DNA of 32,408 nt, taken from assembly GCF_002234405.1 (NCBI RefSeq), contig NZ_NMQT01000137.1:1-32408 (forward strand), written 5' to 3'. Below, piece by piece: positions 1-7,191 of this stretch. A program made the translations under genes and the position numbers. The notes under the pieces are model-generated. The model was not told the DNA's origin and did no database searches. It was given only the letters and a program-made list of their open reading frames with translations. The first letter of the stretch is position 1; every line of letters begins with the position of its first letter. Source of the DNA: Amycolatopsis thailandensis. Lineage in GTDB: Bacteria; Actinomycetota; Actinomycetes; Mycobacteriales; Pseudonocardiaceae.

Positions 1-42
1 CGTGAGTGGCAAAGAGGGTTCTAACCCTCTTTGCCACTCACG
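1..42. repeat. Perfect 20-bp inverted repeat, 2-nt loop
   Basis: Arms 1-20 and 23-42 are exact reverse complements around a CT loop. The arm contains GGCAAAGAGGGTT. It looks like a strong bidirectional terminator or a dispersed hairpin element. The window edge cuts the context, so the gene it serves is unknown. Confidence 0.8.
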
Positions 43-201
43 ACCCTGCGCGAAATAGCTCATACAGGCGTAAATCGGACGCTCTATCGCCGCCGAGTGT
101 CCCATGTGGACACTCGGGTCGCGGCCGGCCCTGCCTGTCAGTCCGAACCCTGCCCTTTGGCTTACCCCTCAATAGACCCCCCCTTTGCCACTCACGACCC
201 T
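29..201. repeat. 19-bp direct repeat, two copies 154 bp apart
   Basis: CTTTGCCACTCACGACCCT occurs at 29-47 and again at 183-201. The first copy overlaps the right arm of the 1-42 hairpin; the second has no matching left arm, so it looks like a half element. This suggests duplication or partial loss of a dispersed hairpin repeat. Confidence 0.75.
93..117. repeat. Perfect 10-bp hairpin, 5-nt loop
   Basis: CCGAGTGTCC at 93-102 pairs exactly with GGACACTCGG at 108-117 around the loop CATGT. There is no T tract, so it is not a classical terminator. It may be a protein site or a dispersed repeat. Confidence 0.6.
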
Positions 202-361
202 CTCGCAACACTGCGAAAAGTGCTTAAAACGGGCGTTCCGACTGGTAAGAGTGTCTCTTGCGGACGGTCGAGGTCGCGATCGGCTCACGTGGACAGCTCA
301 GATCGTGCCGCGAAGGCCCTGCTCGGCAGAGGGCCCAACCGGACTGACTGAACAGGGCCGG

Positions 362-1147
362 CTAGATCTCGTCCCAGGGGTTGCTCTCGTAAGCCTCGGT
401 CAGGATCCGCTGAGTCTCCGGCGCGAACGGCAGCGCGACGTCGTCCACGGACGCCACCGGCCAGCCGACCGACTCCGAGTTGGTCAGGAACATGGCGTCG
501 AACCCCGGCAAATCCGCCGGACGGACTTCGCGGGTCTCCTGCGGGACCCTGTGGCGCGTCAAGCCGCGCCGGATCAGTTGCTGGCTGATCCCGTCCAGCA
601 CGGGAGCCTCCGGCCAGACCACCGTGCCGCCGTCGAGGAAACCGACGTTCCAGATCGACGCTTCGCTGATCCGGCCCTGGTAGTCGACGAACACCGCGTC
701 GTCGTAACCTGCCATCATCGCCTCACGAGCGTGGTGGACCAGGCCGAACGTGCCGACGTGCTTGACCTCCGGCAACACCCGTTCGTAGCGCACGGAGCGC
801 AGGCGCAACGGCGTCAGCTCGTGTTCCTTCGGCGGCCCTGTCCGGACGAGGACATCCGGGGCGGCGGGCGCGCCGGGATCGGACCAGTCCATCGCGCGGG
901 AGAAGATCAGCACCCGCACGGACAGCGCGTCTTCACCCCGGATGGCCTGCCGCACGTAGCCGCGCACCGCCTCGGTGTCGAGTTCGCTCGCGAACATCCG
1001 CCGGGTGCTCGTCTCGAGCCGCCGAAGGTGGAGGTCGAGACCGCGGACCTTGCCGTCGCGGACCTGCATCGCGGTGAAGTGGCCATAGCCGAACGCGCCC
1101 GCCAGGTCTTCCGACCGGGCGGGCGCGCCGTTGAGTTCCAGCTTCAA
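362..1147 (-). CDS. Class IV aminotransferase family protein
   Basis: This is a PLP-dependent fold-type IV enzyme of the branched-chain aminotransferase / aminodeoxychorismate lyase group, 261 residues. The block LPEVKHVGTFGLVHHAREA holds the likely PLP lysine, and the following GYDDAVFVD...ISEASIWNVGF is the family's conserved Glu/Asn region. I chose the TTG at 1147 because it follows the cyclophilin stop by one base, which suggests translational coupling. A longer frame reaching 1216 would overlap that gene by 68 bp. The substrate is not predictable: the sequence supports the family but does not separate amino-acid transamination from lyase activity. It is probably co-transcribed with the upstream cyclophilin gene. 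Confidence 0.85.
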   Translation of the reverse strand: MKLELNGAPARSEDLAGAFGYGHFTAMQVRDGKVRGLDLHLRRLETSTRRMFASELDTEAVRGYVRQAIRGEDALSVRVLIFSRAMDWSDPGAPAAPDVLVRTGPPKEHELTPLRLRSVRYERVLPEVKHVGTFGLVHHAREAMMAGYDDAVFVDYQGRISEASIWNVGFLDGGTVVWPEAPVLDGISQQLIRRGLTRHRVPQETREVRPADLPGFDAMFLTNSESVGWPVASVDDVALPFAPETQRILTEAYESNPWDEI

Positions 1148-1148
1148 G

Positions 1149-2003
1149 TCAGGCGACCGTGACGCCGGTGAACTTGACCTCGGTGTTGGGCGGGCCGGTC
1201 CCGTCGCCATTGCCACCCTGGACGTTGGCGCCGGCCTTGGCGACCTTGTCGAGCACCTTCAGGCCCTCGTCGGAGATGCTGCCGAAGACCGAGTACTCCG
1301 CGGGCAGTTCGGCCTCGCCGTAGACCATGAAGAACTGGCTTCCGCCGGAGTTCGGCTGCTGCGTCTTCGCCATCGCGAGGATGCCGCGGCCGTACTTGAT
1401 CTCCTTGAACGCCTCGTCCGGCATGGTGTAGCCGGGGCCGCCCATGCCGCTGGCCTCGGGGTCGCCGCACTGCAGCATCTGCAGGCCGCTGGTGCCGAGC
1501 CGGTGGCACTTGGTGTCGTTGAAGTAGCCCTGCTGGGAGAGGCTGATGAAGCTCTGGACGGCGCACGGGGCGAGCGCCCGGTCCAGCGTCAGCGGGATGT
1601 CGCCCGCGGTGCTCTTCAGCACGACGTTCACCGTGCCGTTCGAAGAGACGTCCTTGCCTTCCGGCTTGTTCACCTTCTTCGACGCCTGCTTGGAGGAGTC
1701 GTCCTTGTAATCGCAGGCCACCGGGTTCGCCAGCGGCGTCGGCCGCTTCGGCAACGGAGTGCGCTCCGTGGGGATGGTGACCTCGGGGGTCGGAGGAGCC
1801 GAGCTCGGGGAAGCGTCGGAGGCGGCGTCGTCACCACTGTTACTGCTGACGATCCACCACACCGCGCCTGCCACGATCGCGACGACGCCGACGACCGCCA
1901 CCGAGCCGACGATCCTGCGTCGCTTGGCCCTCTCGGCCCGATGCACGATCTGTCGCTCGAGCTTGCGCTTCGCGGCTTCGCGGCGCTGCTGGTTGGTCGG
2001 CAC
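1149..2003 (-). CDS. ppiB: Membrane-anchored cyclophilin-type peptidylprolyl isomerase
   Basis: This 284-residue protein should catalyse cis-trans isomerisation of prolyl bonds outside the membrane. A basic N-terminus (residues 1-32) is followed by one membrane segment (about 33-55, IVGSVAVVGVVAIVAGAVWW), a Ser/Pro/Thr-rich linker and a cyclophilin domain (about 130-284) with FxxxxCHRLGTSGLQMLQCGDPEA and GSQFFMVYG blocks. The GTG start at 2003 has GGGAGG four bases upstream. Actinobacterial PpiB proteins (e.g. mycobacterial Rv2582) have the same anchored architecture and likewise sit beside a glyoxalase-II-like hydrolase gene, which is the divergent neighbour here. Downstream it runs directly into the aminotransferase gene. 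The family call is firm; the client proteins are unknown. Confidence 0.92.
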   Translation of the reverse strand: MPTNQQRREAAKRKLERQIVHRAERAKRRRIVGSVAVVGVVAIVAGAVWWIVSSNSGDDAASDASPSSAPPTPEVTIPTERTPLPKRPTPLANPVACDYKDDSSKQASKKVNKPEGKDVSSNGTVNVVLKSTAGDIPLTLDRALAPCAVQSFISLSQQGYFNDTKCHRLGTSGLQMLQCGDPEASGMGGPGYTMPDEAFKEIKYGRGILAMAKTQQPNSGGSQFFMVYGEAELPAEYSVFGSISDEGLKVLDKVAKAGANVQGGNGDGTGPPNTEVKFTGVTVA

Positions 2004-2068
2004 CCGCCCTCCCGGTTTCCACTCGATGTCACACGTCTGAGGTAGCGGAAGTCTATGGGCACAGCCTG

Positions 2069-2097
2069 TGAGACCCCCGTACAGGGGCCGCTAGGCT
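2069..2097 (+). promoter_or_regulatory. Putative promoter of the hydrolase gene
   Basis: A -35 element TGAGAC (2069-2074) is separated by 17 bp from a -10 element TAGGCT (2092-2097). The spacer contains a short CCCC/GGGG inverted repeat. The start point would fall near 2104, giving a leader of about 56 nt. The -10 fits the actinobacterial TANNNT pattern; the -35 is only a moderate match. Confidence 0.45.
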
Positions 2098-2159
2098 TAC
2101 TTGATCGTGATCAGGGCCATCCTGTCACCTGTTCGGCGGAAGATCTGAGGAGGCGTTTC

Positions 2160-2768
2160 GTGCTGGTTGTCGGATTTCCGGCAGGCCCCCTCGAAGCCAA
2201 CTGCTACCTGCTCGCCGCGGACGGCGGCGGGGAGTGCGTGATCGTCGATCCCGGAGAGGGCGTCGCCGAACCGCTCGAGGCGGCACTTTCCGGACACGGC
2301 CTGACGCCGGTCGCGATGCTCGCCACCCACGGCCACCCGGATCACGTCGCCTCGGCGGACGAGATCGGCACGCGCCACGGGATACCTCTCTATCTGCACG
2401 AGGCGGACCGGCCACTCCTGGGGCCGGACGCCGGTGAACGGAAGGACGGGATCGTGTCACTCGCCGATGGCCCGCTCAGGCTGGCCGGACTGGAGATCAC
2501 GGTGTCCCGCACACCGGGACACACCGCCGGTTCGGTGGTCTTCGGGCTGACCTCCGCCGAGGGTGGCCGGATCGTGCTCACCGGGGACAGCCTGTTCGCC
2601 GGTTCGATCGGCCGGTCCGACGGCGACGGCGACGAACTCGTGCGGTCCCTGGGCGCCCAGGTGATGACGCTGCCGGACGACACCGTCGTCCTCCCGGGGC
2701 ACGGCCCGGCCACGACGATCGGGCAAGAGCGGGCGGGCAACCCGTTCCTGGCCGGGACGGGCGCGTGA
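2160..2768 (+). CDS. MBL-fold metallo-hydrolase, glyoxalase II-like
   Basis: This is a cytoplasmic zinc hydrolase of 202 residues in the compact glyoxalase-II/YcbL group. The metal-binding signature T-H-G-H-P-D-H is at residues 56-62, followed by TPGHTAGS, GDSLFAGSIGRSD and PGHGPATTIGQE, all in family order. The GTG at 2160 is chosen because GAGGAGG lies 6 bases upstream; the longer frame from 2055 adds a peptide without family similarity. The natural thioester substrate cannot be read from sequence, and small members of this family often differ from human glyoxalase II. The gene is followed by a membrane-protein gene with a TGATG stop-start overlap, so the two are likely translated together. 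Confidence 0.9.
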   Translation: MLVVGFPAGPLEANCYLLAADGGGECVIVDPGEGVAEPLEAALSGHGLTPVAMLATHGHPDHVASADEIGTRHGIPLYLHEADRPLLGPDAGERKDGIVSLADGPLRLAGLEITVSRTPGHTAGSVVFGLTSAEGGRIVLTGDSLFAGSIGRSDGDGDELVRSLGAQVMTLPDDTVVLPGHGPATTIGQERAGNPFLAGTGA

Positions 2769-3424
2769 TGACCGAGCCGACCGGGACGCCCGAGACCCCT
2801 GAGCGTCTCCCGCTTTTCCACGACGACCCCAAGCTCCGCCGCAGGCGCGGCTGCTCCAGCATCGCCGGTGTGGTGATCTTCGCGGCCGCGTTCGGCGGGA
2901 TCGCCGGGCTGATCGGCGGCGAGATCGTCGGACTCGTGGTCGCCGGGGTGATCGCGCTGCCGCTGATCTACATCATGTTGTACAACCTGCGCCGCCGGGT
3001 CTGGCTCGAAGCCGACACGCTCATCGTGCGGACCTGGGGCGTGCGTCGGATCGACCTGACCGCGGCCGAGCGCATCGACCTGGTGATCAGCGACGTGCGC
3101 GGTACCCGGACGGTCAGCCTGCTGGTCAACGCGGGCAAACGCCGCAAGGTGGCGAAGGTCGACCTGGCCGTGTACTCCGGCGCGGGCGGCCGCGAACTCG
3201 GCATCCTGCAGCTGCGCAAGCTGGCGAACGCGCTGCTGAACAACACCGACGCGAACGGCCTGGTGTTCTCGGAGCTGCTGGTGGCGCAGCTGAAGTCGGA
3301 GGCACGCGGGGACGCGGCGGCGGAACGGCCGCTCTACCGGCTGGCCTCGGCGGCTCCCAGCGGGAAGTACATCCAGCGGTTCACGATGGAGGCCGTCAGC
3401 CGCTTCGTGGCGACCTTGGACTGA
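2768..3424 (+). CDS. Two-helix membrane protein of unknown function
   Basis: I do not recognise a named family. The 218-residue product has a charged N-terminus, two hydrophobic segments between about residues 31 and 74 (AGVVIFAAAFGGIAGLIGG, then VVAGVIALPLIYIMLY) and a soluble C-terminal region of about 140 residues. The pattern (two helices, then a beta-rich domain beginning WLEADTLIVRTWGVRRIDL) resembles bacterial PH-like membrane proteins, but that is inference. The ATG at 2768 shares its first base with the hydrolase stop (TGATG); a GTG at 2765 is an alternative one codon upstream. Transcription probably ends at the 27-bp hairpin just downstream. Confidence 0.8.
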   Translation: MTEPTGTPETPERLPLFHDDPKLRRRRGCSSIAGVVIFAAAFGGIAGLIGGEIVGLVVAGVIALPLIYIMLYNLRRRVWLEADTLIVRTWGVRRIDLTAAERIDLVISDVRGTRTVSLLVNAGKRRKVAKVDLAVYSGAGGRELGILQLRKLANALLNNTDANGLVFSELLVAQLKSEARGDAAAERPLYRLASAAPSGKYIQRFTMEAVSRFVATLD

Positions 3425-3441
3425 GCCGCGGAGCCTTCCCG

Positions 3442-3500
3442 AGTGTCATGAAAGGGTCTTTCAGGACAAAATATGTCCTGAAAGACCCTTTCATGACACT
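3442..3500. terminator. Perfect 27-bp hairpin between convergent genes
   Basis: Arms 3442-3468 and 3474-3500 match over all 27 bases around the loop AAATA. The arm centre is AAAGGGTCTTTCAGGACA. It lies 17 bp after the plus-strand membrane-protein stop and contains the stop codon of the minus-strand coiled-coil gene, so it can serve both strands. No long T tract follows; the AT-containing stem and loop may act instead. Confidence 0.75.
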
Positions 3501-3751
3501 TGCCCAACGTGGGCCTCGGCGGTTTCCAGCTTCTCCAGCCGGGCCTTGATCTCTTCCAGCTGGTAGACGATCTCCGGCAGCTCGCCCGCGGCGAAGGTCG
3601 CCAGCCGCTCCGAATGCTTGAGCGTCGCTCGCACGTCGTCGAGCGCGGCGGCGATCCTGGGGACCGCCTCGACGGCCTCCAGCGTGGAGACGAGTACACG
3701 CCGCGCGACGGCGGTCAGCTGTCTCGGGACGGCGAACATGGCGTCGAACAT
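3491..3751 (-). CDS. Small coiled-coil protein, unknown function
   Basis: An 86-residue protein with no family I recognise. The N-terminal half (MFDAMFAVPRQLTAVARRVL...) is amphipathic and could lie on a membrane; the C-terminal half (about residues 40-78) is rich in Glu, Lys and Leu with heptad-like spacing (LPEIVYQLEEIKARLEKLE), indicating a coiled coil. The ATG at 3751 has GGAGGGG immediately upstream; an in-frame GTG at 3766 would place that site inside the gene. The stop codon TGA lies inside the 27-bp hairpin, so the last codons are part of the stem. It sits 98 bp downstream of the YibE/F gene on the same strand and may have its own promoter. Confidence 0.65.
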   Translation of the reverse strand: MFDAMFAVPRQLTAVARRVLVSTLEAVEAVPRIAAALDDVRATLKHSERLATFAAGELPEIVYQLEEIKARLEKLETAEAHVGQVS

Positions 3752-3849
3752 GGCCCCTCCGATCACGCGGCGAACCTCGGGTGCGGCCTCTTCGTACCCG
3801 ACTCCGGCCCGTGATCGCGAGGGGGACTCGCCCTTTGGGGTGCCTGTGG

Positions 3850-5274
3850 CTACAGGGACTCTTGAGGCTCCCGCGAGGCGATCAGCGCGGCCAGCACGGT
3901 GGTGACCGGGACCGCCGCGACGATCCCGACGCTGCCGGCCAGCGTCCGCACGATCTCCTGCGCGATGTCCTCCGCACCGAGGATCGAACCGAGCCCGACC
4001 CCCGAAAGCGACGTGTACAGCAGCACCGGCAGCGCCGCCCCCGCGTACGCCATCACGAGCGTGTTGACCGCCGAACCGACGTGGTCACGGCCGATCCGCA
4101 GACCCGCGCCGTAGAGCTCGCGCCAGCCCAGCGACGGGTTCGCCCGCCGCAGTTCCCACACCGCGCTCGTCTGCGTCACCGTGACGTCGTCCAGCACGCC
4201 CAGCGCGCCGATCACGACACCCGCCAGCAGCAGCCCGCGCGCGTCGATCCCGTGCCCGAGCGAGCCGATCAGCTGCGACGTGCTGTCGTCCAGGCCGGTC
4301 AGCGAGGCCGCGGCCGAGAAGATCGCCGACAGGACGCCGATCAGGATCAGGCTCACCAGCGTGCCCAGCACCGCCACCGAGGTTCTCGCGGACAGCCCGT
4401 GCGTCAGGTACAGCGCGACGAACATGATCGCGCCCGCGCCCGCGATCGCCACCAGCAGCGGGCTTTCCCCGGCGAGGATCGACGGCAGCACGAACAGCGC
4501 CAGCACCAGGAAGCTCAGCCCGAGCGCGATCAGCGCGGCGAGCCCCTGCCAGCGGCCCAGCACGATCACCGCGAGCGCGAACAGCCCGGCGAGCAGCAGC
4601 AACGGCGTCCCACGCTGGAAGTCGACGATCTGGAACGACGCGGGATTCGCGACGTCGCCGCCGTTGTAGGACAGCACCACCTTGTCTCCCGCGGCGAACC
4701 GCGGCGTACTCGGCTCGATCGGGAGCGTCAGCTTCAGCGGCTTCCCGGCCCCGGGGCCGTCGGTCATCGTCACTTCGCTGGTGAGACACGGTTTCGCGTC
4801 CGGCGGCGGCTCGCCGACCTGGACCTGGCCCTCGGCGAGGCACGGCCCGGTGATCGTCGCGGTGACCGTCGCGCTCACCGGGGTCCCCTGGGGGAACACG
4901 CTTTTCGCCGGATCCTTGCCCCACGGGTAGAGCAGGATCATGCCGGCGACCGTCGCGACGGCGAGCGGGATCAGGAGCCACATCAGCAGCTGCCGGACCC
5001 GGCGCGACGCGGGCGCGGCGGGCCCGTGACCGTGCGAGTGCCCGTGGCCGACCGGCTTGGGCTCGGGTTTCGGTTCCGGCTTCGGTTCGGCCGCGCGTCG
5101 CTTGCCCGGCTCGGCCGGTCGGGGCCGCTGTGCCGGGGGCCGGGGACGTCGTGGGCCCTCCGGCGGCGGGGTCCGGCGCGGCGAACGGGACGTTCCGGGC
5201 GGACGATCGGACGGGGTGTCCGTTACGCGGCGAATCGGGCCGGTGTCGTCGTCGGAGATGTCGCGGCGGTTCAC
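3850..5274 (-). CDS. YibE/F-like multipass membrane protein
   Basis: This 474-residue protein belongs to the YibE/F family of putative membrane exporters. In order: a long Pro/Arg/Lys-rich cytoplasmic tail, a His-rich GHGHSHGHG stretch (residues 76-84), a first membrane helix (about 95-118), an extracytoplasmic domain with two cysteines (GPC and KPC), then about seven helices to the C-terminus with the family blocks LGVLDDVTVTQTSAVWEL and GRDHVGSAVNTLVMAYAGAALP. The GTG at 5274 is chosen because GGAGG lies 8 bases upstream; longer frames overlap the neighbouring regulator. The His cluster could bind metal, which is inference. The transported substrate of the family is not established. Confidence 0.85.
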   Translation of the reverse strand: MNRRDISDDDTGPIRRVTDTPSDRPPGTSRSPRRTPPPEGPRRPRPPAQRPRPAEPGKRRAAEPKPEPKPEPKPVGHGHSHGHGPAAPASRRVRQLLMWLLIPLAVATVAGMILLYPWGKDPAKSVFPQGTPVSATVTATITGPCLAEGQVQVGEPPPDAKPCLTSEVTMTDGPGAGKPLKLTLPIEPSTPRFAAGDKVVLSYNGGDVANPASFQIVDFQRGTPLLLLAGLFALAVIVLGRWQGLAALIALGLSFLVLALFVLPSILAGESPLLVAIAGAGAIMFVALYLTHGLSARTSVAVLGTLVSLILIGVLSAIFSAAASLTGLDDSTSQLIGSLGHGIDARGLLLAGVVIGALGVLDDVTVTQTSAVWELRRANPSLGWRELYGAGLRIGRDHVGSAVNTLVMAYAGAALPVLLYTSLSGVGLGSILGAEDIAQEIVRTLAGSVGIVAAVPVTTVLAALIASREPQESL

Positions 5275-5315
5275 CCACACATCCTCCACAGTCGGTGACG
5301 CGTCCCGCACACGGC

Positions 5316-6293
5316 CTAGCCGAACGCCTGCCTCAGGTGGACTCGGCGGTAGGCCGAAGGAGGGGTGTCGAAGTGGTCCAGGAACGCTTGGCGAAGGGTC
5401 TCGGTCGACCCGAAACCGCATCGCCTCGCGATCGAAGTCAGCGGGAGTTCGGTGCCGCACAACAGTTTCGCCGCGTTTTCGGTCCGTGCCGCCCGCACGT
5501 ACCTGCTGGGCGTGGTGCTCAGGTGCGCGTCGAACAACCTGGTCAGCTGCCGGGTGCTGATGCCCGCCCGTTCGGCGAGGACGGTGGTGCCGAGATCACC
5601 GGCGAGGTGTTCGGCGACGTACGCGGTGATGTCGCGGACGAGCCGGTTCTCCGGCGGCGGACCGGACAGGAACATGCTCACCTGCGCCTGATTGCCCGGT
5701 CGTTGCAGATAGGTGACCAGCATGCGGGCGGTCTCCCTGGCGAGGCTGGGGCCGTGATCGTCCTCGACGAACGCGAGAGCGAGATCGATCCCACTGGTGA
5801 CGCCCGCCGCCGTGTAGACGTTGCCGTCGCGCACGTACAGCGGCACCGGGTCCACGTTCACCAGCGGATAGTTCGTCGCGAGCCGGTTGGCGAATCGCCA
5901 GTGGGTGGTGGCGCGGCGTCCGTTGAGCAGTCCGCACGCGGCGAGCACGGTGGCGCCGGTGCACACCGAGGCGACGCGACGGCTCTGCTGCGCGAGCCTG
6001 CGGACGTGGGTGACGAACCTCGGGTCGGCGGCGGCCGCCTCGTGCCCGCTGCCGCCCGCGACGATCAGCGTGTCCAGTTCGCCGGCCACCTGGTCGAGCC
6101 GGTGCTGCGCCTGGAGGACCAGCCCGGACTCGCAGCGGATGCCGCGGCCGTCGACGCTGGCGAGCATGATCTCGTACCCCGGCTTGCCGCCGAGTTTGCT
6201 CGCGGCGTCCAGGACGTCCGCCGGACCGGCGATATCGAGCATTTCGGCATTGCTGTAGCCGACGATCAACACTCTTCTGGGTGAACCCGGCAT
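5316..6293 (-). CDS. GlxA-type transcriptional regulator (DJ-1 plus AraC HTH)
   Basis: A 325-residue regulator with an N-terminal DJ-1/PfpI-like sensor domain (about 8-175; nucleophile-elbow region VASVCTGATVLAACGLL) and a C-terminal double helix-turn-helix AraC domain (about 215-320; LAERAGISTRQLTRLF and IARRCGFGSTETLRQAF). It should bind DNA and respond to a small molecule in the DJ-1-like domain. It is divergent from a stand-alone DJ-1/PfpI gene with a 99-bp gap; in Pseudomonas the isonitrile hydratase gene inhA is paired with a regulator of this same architecture. A TAGCGT -10-like element lies 6 bp before the ATG, so the mRNA may be leaderless. An inverted repeat (CCGGA-CA-TCCGG, 6344-6355) in the gap is a candidate operator. 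Confidence 0.9.
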   Translation of the reverse strand: MPGSPRRVLIVGYSNAEMLDIAGPADVLDAASKLGGKPGYEIMLASVDGRGIRCESGLVLQAQHRLDQVAGELDTLIVAGGSGHEAAAADPRFVTHVRRLAQQSRRVASVCTGATVLAACGLLNGRRATTHWRFANRLATNYPLVNVDPVPLYVRDGNVYTAAGVTSGIDLALAFVEDDHGPSLARETARMLVTYLQRPGNQAQVSMFLSGPPPENRLVRDITAYVAEHLAGDLGTTVLAERAGISTRQLTRLFDAHLSTTPSRYVRAARTENAAKLLCGTELPLTSIARRCGFGSTETLRQAFLDHFDTPPSAYRRVHLRQAFG

Positions 6294-6392
6294 GATCGAA
6301 CGCTAGCAGTAGCGCCCGGCCGTCGGACGTTGTTCGCAGGAATCCGGACATCCGGCCCGCCGCGGTCTCGTCCCTGCGACACGGTTGTCCCC

Positions 6393-7100
6393 ATGACAGA
6401 CGACAAGAAGACCATCGCCTTCGTGGTGTACCCGGGGATGACCCCGCTCGACATGGTCGGGCCGCTGACCGTGCTGGACGGGATGGCGAGTTCGGGACAG
6501 GAGTACCGGACGGTCGTGGTCGGCGAGACGAAGGACGCGGTCGTCACCGACAACCCGTTGAAGCTCGTGGCGACGCACACCTACGACGAGGTCCCGTCGC
6601 CGTACGCGCTGCTCGTGCCCGGCGGCGCCGCGCCGACACTGAAGGCACTGGCTGACGAGAAGCTGATCGGCTACCTGCGGAAAGCGGGGGAGAACGCGGA
6701 ACTCGTGACCTCGGTGTGCACGGGATCGCTGCTGCTGGGGCAGGCCGGTCTCCTGGAGGGCCGCCGGGCGGCGACGCACTGGATGTTCCGCGAACTGCTG
6801 GGCGCCTTCGGGGCGGAACCGGTCGCCGAGCGCTGGGTCGAGGACGGGAACGTGATCACCGCCGCCGGGGTGTCGGCGGGGATCGACCTCGCGCTGCACC
6901 TGGTCGAACGGCTCGTCGGCGCCGAGATCGCGCGGACGATCCAGTTCGTCATCGAGTACGACCCGGAGCCGCCGCAGGGCCCGCTCGACTGGTCGAAGCG
7001 GCCGTACGGGGACCTCAAGCCGTTGCTGGAGCACACGCTGAACGAGGCGCTCGCGGACGAACCCGCCTTGAGGGACAAGCTGCTCGCGCACACCGGATAG
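6393..7100 (+). CDS. DJ-1/PfpI protein, isonitrile hydratase-like
   Basis: A 235-residue cytoplasmic DJ-1/PfpI-superfamily enzyme. It carries TPLDMVGPL near the N-terminus (the Asp that is catalytic in isonitrile hydratase), VTSVCTGSLLLGQAGLLEGRRAATHW around the nucleophilic Cys, and VEDGNVITAAGVSAGIDLAL. These blocks closely match my memory of Pseudomonas isonitrile hydratase InhA, which converts isonitriles to N-formamides; this is a recall-based match, not an alignment. The ATG at 6393 opens the conserved domain; upstream in-frame codons encode unrelated sequence. The divergent GlxA-type regulator mirrors the inhA/inhR arrangement. Other DJ-1 activities (glyoxalase, chaperone) remain possible. 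Confidence 0.82.
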   Translation: MTDDKKTIAFVVYPGMTPLDMVGPLTVLDGMASSGQEYRTVVVGETKDAVVTDNPLKLVATHTYDEVPSPYALLVPGGAAPTLKALADEKLIGYLRKAGENAELVTSVCTGSLLLGQAGLLEGRRAATHWMFRELLGAFGAEPVAERWVEDGNVITAAGVSAGIDLALHLVERLVGAEIARTIQFVIEYDPEPPQGPLDWSKRPYGDLKPLLEHTLNEALADEPALRDKLLAHTG

Positions 7101-7191
7101 CGAGGGGGGGCGGCCATCCGGGTGAGAAACCGCCGAAACGGGGACTGCGCCGGGTTACATTCGGGTCATCCGTCCAGGTGATAGGTGGTCC

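Larger units (their letters stand above)
1..361. other. Non-coding left flank with hairpins and a direct repeat
   Basis: I see no convincing gene here; open frames lack a ribosome site and recognisable protein. The stretch holds a perfect hairpin at its left edge, a second hairpin at 93-117 and two copies of a 19-bp direct repeat. It lies downstream of the minus-strand aminotransferase gene, so part of it probably serves as a transcription end region. Confidence 0.6.

Noticed and set aside
185..1162. Long plus-strand open frame over the aminotransferase gene
   Set aside because: It is the antisense of a gene with clear family motifs; its translation is Arg/His/Asp-rich without a domain or ribosome site.
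3781..5298. 505-codon plus-strand frame opposite the YibE/F gene
   Set aside because: Composition (Arg, Asp, Gln, His-rich) is typical antisense shadow; the minus strand encodes a convincing membrane protein.
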